Assembly: GCA_021156225.1 (NCBI GenBank)
Contig: JAJNBN010000119.1
Coordinates: 1-11,063 of the forward strand
Reading direction: 5' to 3'
DNA: 11,063 nucleotides
Source: Verrucomicrobiota bacterium
GTDB lineage: Bacteria; Verrucomicrobiota; Verrucomicrobiia; Limisphaerales; JAEYXS01
The translations under genes and the position numbers were made by a program. The notes below the pieces were generated by a model. The model had not been told where the DNA came from. It made no database searches and worked only from the letters and a program-made list of their open reading frames with translations. This document shows positions 5,601-11,063 of the stretch, one piece after another (the stretch's first letter is position 1; each line of letters opens with the position of its first letter).

Positions 5601-8372
5601 TCAATTCACGAACAGGAATTCATTGCTGTTGAAAAGCACGCGGCCCACGGCGGCCAGACCGTGCCTCTGGGCGATAGCACCGAACTCACTATACTCCGCT
5701 TTGGTTGGTTCACGCAGCAGGACCAATCGAAAAGCGGCGCGGATCTGCTCACGAGTCGTCTTGCTGCTGCTGGCAATGCGTTTCGCAAAATGCTCGCTGT
5801 GATGCAGGACAAATTCGTTGTTCAACAACGAGAGCGCTTGCAGGGCAGAAGCGGAAAAACTGCGCGTAGGCGCCAGCAAAGAGCTGTCGGGAAAATCCAG
5901 CGCTTCCATGAACGGATCAGGAATGCCACGCCAGACAATGCGATAGATGCTCCGCCGGTTCGCACTCGGCGTGCTCCAGTCGAACGCCTTATAATCGAGC
6001 GTCGGCGTGTTTTGCACCGCCCCGCTGGCATTGAAGTGAGGAACTCCAGGTCCACCCATCTTGAGATCCAGCCGCCCGCTGACCGCCAGCACCGCATCAC
6101 GGTAGCCATCGGCATCGAGACGCTGGCTGTTCATCCGCCACAGGAGGCGATTGTCCGGATCGACGGCCGCCCCCTTCTTGCTGTAGTCAGACGTCTGGCT
6201 ATAGGTCTGGCTGGTGCAGATCAGTCGGTGCAGATGTTTGATAGAACCCCCATACTCGCGCAATTCCGCCGCCAGCCAGTCGAGCAATTCCGGATGCGAC
6301 GGCACGCCGCCCATCCGTCCGAAATCACTGGGCGTATCGCACAGTCCTCGCCCGAAATGATATTGCCAGACACGGTTGGCCGCACTCCGCCACGTGAGCG
6401 GGTTCCTTTCATCCGCCAACCAGTCAGCCAGCGCAGCGCGACGGGCAGATTCATTCTTCGCATCGGCGATCTCAAAGCGCGACTTGAGCGCAGCGATCGC
6501 GGACAAGCTGCCCGGCTTCACCTCTGCCCGAGGATTGGCGAGATCGCCGCGATGGAGCACCCGGATGACGCGCGGTTCCGCATAGGTGATGAGGCCGCGC
6601 TCATTCTCCGCGCGTGCTGCCGCGGCATATACCTTGGCCGGCGCGGGCAACCGGCCCAGTTCATACTCCGCCCGCCGCTGCAAAACGACCGCAGCGATCA
6701 TGACCAGCTGCTCGACGCCACGTTGTTCGGGAGGGATGGCCAAAGCCGCCTCGATATGCGCCGGCAGCTCAAAAGCCGCCTGTACTGGCGCATCCGTGAC
6801 CGCCAGCCGAAAGCGCCCGATCACATGTCCTCCACCATGCAGTTGCTTCAGCGTGACCACCAGTTTGTCACCCGCCGCGATGTTCACCGCCCGGTCCAGC
6901 TCGAACACCGCGTGATGCGGTTTGCCCACTTCCGGAAAAATTCCCCAAGCCGTTTTCAGATTGCCGTCGATCGCGTGGGCACTGGTCCAGTCCTTCTGGT
7001 CAAAATCCGCAGAGGCGCGGCGAAACTTCAGCAGTTCTGGCTGTACCGCCGGACGAAGCACCTGCGCTTCGATTTCAGTAAGGTGCAAATTGCCGTTATC
7101 ATTTCGTCCCGGTCCTTTTTGCGGCAGCGTCTCGTCCGGTAGTAACTCAAGCTTGATCGCCGTGATTTTCCGCAGCTCAGGCGTGCCGGTTACCGTGACA
7201 ATGTCTCTGTCAGGACGCGTCTCCGCGGAGACGATTGATCCATCTAGGCGACGGTACAGTGTCGCACCTTCTGCCGAGAGAAAAAGCTCTGCCGAGAGCG
7301 TCTTCCATCCAACTTTTCCCTGCTTTTCCCATTCACGAACGAGCGCCTGATCTGCCGGGGCCAAGAGCACCTCACGATCATTGGCTTGGACCGCACTCTT
7401 GAGCCCTTGCCATTGCCGCCGTTGCGCGGCGATCTGCGTGTCGCCGTCGAACGACACATCCCCTTTTCCGATGCCAGCAAACACCGCTTGCAAGGCGAAA
7501 TAATCCTCCTGCGTGATCGGATCGAACTTGTGCGCATGGCACCGCGCGCAATTGGCCGTAGTGCTGGCAAACGCGGCCATCGTCTGCGTGACCAAGTCAT
7601 CGCGATCAATGTATTCGAAACTCTGTAATGCGGTCCCGGCAGCACTCTCATCATACGGACCAGCGCCGAGAAAACCGAGCGCCACCGTCAGTTCTGGTTT
7701 CTCTGGGAAAAGCGCATCAGCGGCCAGTTGCTCCCGGATGAATCGCGGCCATGGCGTATCGCGATTAAAACTCTCGATGACATAATCGCGATAACGCCAG
7801 GCATTCGTGCGCAAGCGGTCGTGCTCGAAGCCGTGGGTATCCGCATAATGGATCGTGTCCAACCAATGCCTAGCCCAGCGTTCACCGTAACGCGGCGAAG
7901 CGAGGAGGCGATCGACGAGCTTGTTCCACGCGCGCGGATCTTCGTCGGCGATGAATGCATCAACCTCCTCCGGCGTGGGCGGCAGTCCGATCAGATCGAA
8001 ATAAAGGCGGCGGATGAGCGTGCGTCGATCCGCCTGCGGCGCAGCGCTCAATTTGTTTTCGCGCAGTTTGACCCGGATGAACGCATCGATCGGATGCGTG
8101 GCCTTCTTCGACGCGGGTACCGGCGGTGCCTGCAGCGGCTTGAGCGACCACCAGTCCCTTTCGCTCAGCTCCGGCTTTGCATCCAATTTAATGACCCGCG
8201 GATCGGTCGCTCCGCGTTTCACCCACTCTTCCAGCACGGCGATCTCCTTCTCCGGCAGCTTCTCCTTCGGCATCTTTAGATCCGGATCGGTGTGCCGGAT
8301 GGCGCGGATGAGCAGGCTCTTATCGGGATTTCCAGGAATGATCGCCCTGGGCCTTGAAGAATGCCGCATCAT
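5601..8372 (-). CDS. DUF1549/DUF1553 protein lacking its N-terminal heme module (5'-damaged gene)
   Basis: The open frame encodes 923 residues from the ATG at 8372. It starts inside the tail of a PSCyt1 cytochrome domain (AIIPGNPDKSLL...LKMPKEKLPEKEI, about residues 10-50), and the CxxCH-bearing front half is absent. DUF1549 follows (about 92-305) with its own CARCHAHKFDP at 275-285. A jelly-roll region spans about 380-540 (DFDQKDWTSAHAIDGN...KPHHAVFELDRA), and DUF1553 covers 657 to the end (NPLTWRSAANRVWQYHFGRGL, SQRLDADGYRDAVLAV). There is no signal peptide in this frame; one lies just upstream in another frame (8320-8436). Intact relatives, such as the 1-2073 gene here, have signal peptide and CYHCH joined in frame. 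The gene therefore looks frameshifted and internally deleted by roughly 40-45 codons, or the sequence has an error. If translated as it stands, the product would stay in the cytoplasm. It is paired with the DUF1501 gene 11 nt downstream. Family call is certain; functionality is doubtful. Confidence 0.88.
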   Translation of the reverse strand: MMRHSSRPRAIIPGNPDKSLLIRAIRHTDPDLKMPKEKLPEKEIAVLEEWVKRGATDPRVIKLDAKPELSERDWWSLKPLQAPPVPASKKATHPIDAFIRVKLRENKLSAAPQADRRTLIRRLYFDLIGLPPTPEEVDAFIADEDPRAWNKLVDRLLASPRYGERWARHWLDTIHYADTHGFEHDRLRTNAWRYRDYVIESFNRDTPWPRFIREQLAADALFPEKPELTVALGFLGAGPYDESAAGTALQSFEYIDRDDLVTQTMAAFASTTANCARCHAHKFDPITQEDYFALQAVFAGIGKGDVSFDGDTQIAAQRRQWQGLKSAVQANDREVLLAPADQALVREWEKQGKVGWKTLSAELFLSAEGATLYRRLDGSIVSAETRPDRDIVTVTGTPELRKITAIKLELLPDETLPQKGPGRNDNGNLHLTEIEAQVLRPAVQPELLKFRRASADFDQKDWTSAHAIDGNLKTAWGIFPEVGKPHHAVFELDRAVNIAAGDKLVVTLKQLHGGGHVIGRFRLAVTDAPVQAAFELPAHIEAALAIPPEQRGVEQLVMIAAVVLQRRAEYELGRLPAPAKVYAAAARAENERGLITYAEPRVIRVLHRGDLANPRAEVKPGSLSAIAALKSRFEIADAKNESARRAALADWLADERNPLTWRSAANRVWQYHFGRGLCDTPSDFGRMGGVPSHPELLDWLAAELREYGGSIKHLHRLICTSQTYSQTSDYSKKGAAVDPDNRLLWRMNSQRLDADGYRDAVLAVSGRLDLKMGGPGVPHFNASGAVQNTPTLDYKAFDWSTPSANRRSIYRIVWRGIPDPFMEALDFPDSSLLAPTRSFSASALQALSLLNNEFVLHHSEHFAKRIASSSKTTREQIRAAFRLVLLREPTKAEYSEFGAIAQRHGLAAVGRVLFNSNEFLFVN

Positions 8373-8436
8373 CCGCCATCACGCTCCACGCTGAAAGCGC
8401 TAACGCCGCTCCGATGATTTTCGCGTGATAACTCAT
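8320..8436 (-). pseudogene. Detached signal-peptide fragment of the DUF1549/DUF1553 gene
   Basis: An ATG at 8436 opens a 38-codon frame ending at 8320-8322. It encodes a clear signal peptide (KIIGAALALSAWSVMA) and then DDAAFF, the usual beginning of a mature PSCyt1 protein, followed by unrelated residues. It overlaps the first codons of the 923-residue frame in a different register, and that frame picks up the family alignment at AIIPGN. Together they look like the two ends of one ancestral gene joined out of frame after a deletion. An in-frame ATG also exists upstream at 8502, but the signal peptide favours 8436. Confidence 0.65.
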
Positions 8437-8510
8437 GAATCGCTGCGCACGGGAACAGTGCTTATTAACATCAGCGCTGAAGAAGCGGAAGCCCAGATGC
8501 ACAGCTCCTC

Positions 8511-8577
8511 GTAGCCGCCGAGGTAACGAGGCGGAACTGACTAGTCAGCAAGTTCAGCCTCCACACGTCGCTGCTAC
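8511..8577. repeat. Dispersed GTAGC repeat, copy 2: 67-bp imperfect inverted repeat
   Basis: The left arm 8511-8536 and right arm 8553-8577 are imperfect inverted repeats, each beginning GTAGC when read inward and ending in a GAGGCKG-AA motif. Between them is the 12-bp perfect palindrome CTGACTAGTCAG (8537-8548). The left arm matches 4048-4071 at 22 of 24 bases. The right arm overlaps the 3' end of the permease gene and supplies its TAG stop (8574-8576). The element sits between the end of the permease gene and the start region of the DUF1549/DUF1553 gene. It could fold into a long hairpin and act as a terminator between the two leftward genes; that is inference. Confidence 0.7.
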
Positions 8578-9560
8578 GCCTCCTGACTCTTCCGCGCCCT
8601 TCGCTTCGCCGCCCACCGCTTGATCAATTCATCCGTCATCACGCCACCCAGGATCACCGCTCCGATGATCGCGAACTCGATGCTCTTCGGCAGCCACCCC
8701 ACCAGTTGGATCATATTCTGCAGTACTTGCATCAGCGCGGCCCCCAAGATCACCCCCGTGATAGTCCCCTCGCCACCGCGCAAACTGCATCCGCCCAACA
8801 CCGCTGCCGCGATGGCATACAGCTCGTAGAAGTTGCCGAAATCCACCGGCTGGGCCGAATTCACATCCAGCACAAACAACATCCCCCCGAATCCGGAAAG
8901 CACGCCGCAGATCACATACGCGAGAATGGTCATGCGGTCCGTATTGATGCCACTGAACCGTGCCGCCTGCTCATTCCGCCCCAGCGCCAGCAGATAACGC
9001 CCATAGATCGTCTTGTTCAGAAAAACCGCTGCAATGACCGCCACAACCAGCAGAGATACGCATGGAGCCGGAATGCTGAAATTCTCGATGAACGGCACCG
9101 GCACCTTGCCCGTCGCGAGGATGCGCAAGTCCTTGAACTCATTCCCAAACCCCATCGTCTGGTCGCTCGTCAATCCGCGCGTCAGCCCTCGGTACATGAG
9201 GAGCCCACATAAGGTGACGACAAAGGGCTGGATCTTTAGCTTGGTGATAATAGTTCCATGCATCAGCCCCAATCCGGCCGATACTACCGCAACAATGATC
9301 AACGCCACCGGCACCGGCACGCCTTTCACCGTGAGCAACCACGGCAATCCGCATCCGACCAGGCAGACCATTGATCCGATGGAAAGATCGATACCGCCCG
9401 TGATGATCACGAAGGCGGCCCCGATGCTGATGATGCCGATGAGTGCCGTGCGGCGGATGAGGTTCTCGACATTGTAAGGCGTGAGGAAACGGTCGCTCAT
9501 CAGCGCCGTCGCCACACAGACCACTATCAGCAGTCCGAGAATGCCCAGAATCTTCTTCAT
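8574..9560 (-). CDS. Sugar ABC transporter permease, RbsC/XylH family (BPD_transp_2)
   Basis: From the ATG at 9560 the protein has 328 residues, normal for inner-membrane permeases of ribose/xylose/autoinducer-2-type importers. It has about eight to ten hydrophobic segments, starting with residues 4-21. Diagnostic motifs are GGIDLSIGS (55-63), the cytoplasmic coupling loop GRYLLALGRNEQAARFSGIN (187-206) and AVLGGCSLRGGEGT (253-266). The C-terminus is basic (KRWAAKRRARKS). The frame continues upstream to a GTG at 9731, but those 57 extra residues are not membrane-like and overlap the operator-like repeats, so I chose 9560, where the family homology starts; the ribosome-binding site is weak. 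A working importer needs an ATPase and a sugar-binding protein, neither of which is in the window. Substrate cannot be read from sequence; a mono- or disaccharide is likely. The TAG stop lies within the dispersed repeat. Confidence 0.92.
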   Translation of the reverse strand: MKKILGILGLLIVVCVATALMSDRFLTPYNVENLIRRTALIGIISIGAAFVIITGGIDLSIGSMVCLVGCGLPWLLTVKGVPVPVALIIVAVVSAGLGLMHGTIITKLKIQPFVVTLCGLLMYRGLTRGLTSDQTMGFGNEFKDLRILATGKVPVPFIENFSIPAPCVSLLVVAVIAAVFLNKTIYGRYLLALGRNEQAARFSGINTDRMTILAYVICGVLSGFGGMLFVLDVNSAQPVDFGNFYELYAIAAAVLGGCSLRGGEGTITGVILGAALMQVLQNMIQLVGWLPKSIEFAIIGAVILGGVMTDELIKRWAAKRRARKSQEA

Positions 9561-9820
9561 GCCTGCGCCCTGCCGCGATCCATTGGCGGCAGGAAATCCT
9601 GAATTCGGGTGAAACTGCCTCGTCGATACCCGAAACCGCTCCCCCGCCGCAAGCAGTTCGTCAGGAAAAGTGAACGAAGCATCGTTAAAACAGTTGAATC
9701 GTTGCATCATTAAAACCGTTTCACGAATCACCTTTTAACCATTTAACGATCCCCTTCCCTCATTTCCTTCATTGCCTCCCTTCCTCCCTAGCTGCTTTAA
9801 TCACCCCACTCATTCAAGCC
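9561..9820. promoter_or_regulatory. Divergent control region between permease and PVC dehydrogenase genes
   Basis: This 260-bp region has no convincing gene. It contains two near-identical 17-bp direct repeats (9679-9720), further AT-rich TTTAAC/TTTTAACC motifs (9731-9748), and a pyrimidine-rich plus-strand tract at about 9750-9789. Both divergent genes must be transcribed from here. I could not place -35/-10 boxes with confidence. Confidence 0.5.
9679..9720. repeat. Pair of 17-bp direct repeats, operator-like
   Basis: GCATCGTTAAAACAGTT (9679-9695) and GCATCATTAAAACCGTT (9704-9720) differ at 2 of 17 positions and start 25 bp apart. The second runs into AAACCGTTT (9713-9721), which is palindromic around its centre base. 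Their position upstream of the permease gene and between divergent transcripts suggests binding sites for a sugar-responsive regulator; no regulator gene is in the window. Confidence 0.5.
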
Positions 9821-11063
9821 ATGAAAATGTTAGCCCGTTATTGTTCGCTCTTGGCCCTCGCCACCACCAGTGCCTTGCTGGTGACAAACGACACGAATGC
9901 CCAGGAAAAGGCCGCCCCTAAAGCCGCCGTTACCCAAAGCTCCGCGGTCCACTGGATCTGGCCTACCAAACCGGCCACCGCCAACCAGAAGGCCTGGTTC
10001 CGCAAGGAATTCACTTACAAGAAATCCGCTGCGGTCACCGCTGGCATCTACGTGGCGGCCGATAATGAATTCCGCCTGTTCCTGAACGGCGAGCAGATCG
10101 CCGCGGGCAATAGCTGGGAAGATCCTGTTTTCGTCAATGTCTCCAACAAACTCCTCGAGGGCCGCAACGTTCTCGCCGTGGACGCCAAGAACGACGACGG
10201 CGCTGCTGCCGCGCTCATGGTGAAGCTGGTGATCGACGATGGCCGCGCCGTGCAGATCATCGCCACCGACGATTCGTGGAAGACTACCGTCCAAGGCCCC
10301 ACCGGCTGGCAAAAGCCGGAATTCGACGACAGCTCCTGGACCAAACCCGTGGTGCTCGCCCAGCTCGGCGGCGCGCCTTGGACCAAGGTAAATGAAAAGT
10401 CCCTGCAAGCCGCTGCCAATGTGAAAGCCCCGACCGCCACGCCCGTGAACCAGTTGCGCGTCGCGAAGGACTTCAAAGTGGACCTCCTCTACAGTGTGCC
10501 GAAGGACGAACAAGGTTCCTGGGTCAGCATGACCGTGGACCCGAAAGGCCGTCTGATCGTGTGCGATCAATACGGCGGGCTCTATCGCGTGACCCTTCCG
10601 GCTGTCACCAGCACGAACGGCCTGAAGATCGACAAGATCAACGTGGATATCGGTGAAGCCCAGGGCCTTCTCTGGGCCTTCGACAGCCTCTACGTCGTCG
10701 TGAATCGCGGCGGCAAATACGCCAGCGGCGTCTATCGCGTCCGCGATACGAATGGCGATGACACCCTGGATACCTTGGAAACCTTGCGTCTGCTCGAAGG
10801 TGGCGGCGAACACGGCCCTCACGCCGTGGTCCTCTCTCCCGATGGCAAGTCGCTTTATATCTGCGTTGGTAATGGCACCAAGTTCGTCAACAACCTGAAC
10901 AGTTCCAAAGTTCCGCGCATCTGGGGCGAGGATCATCTACTCACCCGCATGCCCGACGGCCGCGGCTTCATGCGCGATGTCATGGCCCCCGGCGGCTGCG
11001 TCTATCGCATCTCACCGGATGGCAAAGAATGGGAACTCATCACCTCGGGCTATCGCAATGAAT
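9821..11063 (+). CDS. PVC-type membrane-bound dehydrogenase/beta-propeller protein (C-terminus beyond window)
   Basis: The frame is open from the ATG at 9821 to the right edge (414 residues seen), so the protein is partial. Residues 1-28 are a signal peptide (core LLALATTSALLV, then NAQ). Residues 44-185 form a galactose-binding-like jelly roll resembling those of rhamnosidases and beta-galactosidases (WIWPTKPATANQKAWFRKEF, FRLFLNGEQIAAGNSW, DSWKTT, FDDSSW). From about 212 comes the Piru_Ver_Nterm/sorbosone-dehydrogenase-like propeller (WVSMTVDPKGRLIVCDQYGGLYRV, VYRVRDTNGDDTLDTLE with a possible calcium loop, GEHGPHAVVLSPDGKSLYICVGN). Full-length relatives continue with HEAT-like repeats and a C-terminal CxxCH heme domain, which would lie outside. 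The role is thought to be periplasmic sugar oxidation or binding; that is a family-level inference. The upstream sequence is pyrimidine-rich and has no Shine-Dalgarno. It diverges from the sugar permease gene. Confidence 0.9.
   Translation, partial: MKMLARYCSLLALATTSALLVTNDTNAQEKAAPKAAVTQSSAVHWIWPTKPATANQKAWFRKEFTYKKSAAVTAGIYVAADNEFRLFLNGEQIAAGNSWEDPVFVNVSNKLLEGRNVLAVDAKNDDGAAAALMVKLVIDDGRAVQIIATDDSWKTTVQGPTGWQKPEFDDSSWTKPVVLAQLGGAPWTKVNEKSLQAAANVKAPTATPVNQLRVAKDFKVDLLYSVPKDEQGSWVSMTVDPKGRLIVCDQYGGLYRVTLPAVTSTNGLKIDKINVDIGEAQGLLWAFDSLYVVVNRGGKYASGVYRVRDTNGDDTLDTLETLRLLEGGGEHGPHAVVLSPDGKSLYICVGNGTKFVNNLNSSKVPRIWGEDHLLTRMPDGRGFMRDVMAPGGCVYRISPDGKEWELITSGYRNE

Noticed and set aside
5661..7142. 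Long plus-strand frame of 493 codons
   Set aside because: It lies wholly antisense to the DUF1553/DUF1549 gene, whose family motifs are unmistakable. The Arg/His-rich translation with no domains is the usual shadow of a GC-rich gene.
7728..8279. Plus-strand frame of 183 codons
   Set aside because: It is antisense to the DUF1549 domain of the 5601-8372 gene; Arg-rich with no protein features.
9561..9731. 57-residue N-terminal extension of the permease from a GTG start
   Set aside because: The extension is polar and unlike the family. It includes the direct repeats, and homology begins exactly at the ATG at 9560.
9830..10936. Minus-strand frame of 368 codons
   Set aside because: It is antisense to the PVC dehydrogenase gene, which has a signal peptide and known motifs. 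The shadow contains no recognisable domain and a typical reverse-complement composition.

Overview
The window looks like a piece of chromosome from a PVC-superphylum bacterium, most likely Verrucomicrobiota. The case rests on paralogous gene families that expand almost only in Planctomycetes, Verrucomicrobia and Lentisphaerae: two PSCyt1/DUF1549/DUF1553-type proteins, a twin-arginine DUF1501 protein, and the start of a 'PVC-type membrane-bound dehydrogenase' (Piru_Ver_Nterm-like). Dispersed GTAGC...GAGGCGG repeats beside stop codons also fit Verrucomicrobia, though that link is from memory and not proven here. Most genes are GC-rich; one secreted orphan gene (2493-3269) and the DNA in front of it are clearly more AT-rich.

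Layout. (1) 1-2073, minus strand: a DUF1549-type c-type cytochrome-like exported protein whose C-terminus lies beyond the left edge, with a lectin-like discoidin domain inside it. (2) 2074-2492: divergent intergenic region with phased 10-bp repeats, a tandem 9-mer and a possible promoter. (3) 2493-3269, plus: an exported protein of unknown function, followed after 24 bp by (4) 3294-4046, plus: a classical short-chain dehydrogenase/reductase (SDR). (5) 4047-4140: hairpin-rich repeat between convergent genes. (6) 4141-8436, minus: a DUF1549/DUF1553 gene followed directly by its usual DUF1501 partner. The DUF1549/DUF1553 gene has lost its heme-binding N-terminal module, and its signal peptide sits out of frame. 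(7) 8511-8577: a second copy of the dispersed repeat. (8) 8574-9560, minus: an RbsC-family sugar ABC transporter permease with no ATPase or binding protein in view. (9) 9561-9820: divergent control region with two 17-bp direct repeats. (10) 9821 to the right edge, plus: an exported PVC-type dehydrogenase/beta-propeller protein, cut off by the window end.

Functionally this reads as an accessory carbohydrate-use region. Exported multi-domain proteins (DUF1549/DUF1553 plus DUF1501, and the propeller dehydrogenase) are typically encoded near polysaccharide-degradation loci in these phyla. The sugar permease and an SDR of the sugar-acid/polyol type are compatible with uptake and oxidation of the released sugar. 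No substrate can be named from the sequence. I see no RNA genes, CRISPR array, transposase or phage genes. No fully novel system is evident. The best leads are the displaced signal peptide with loss of the cytochrome module in the 5601-8436 gene, the stop-codon-associated repeats, and the operator-like repeats in the two divergent intergenic regions.
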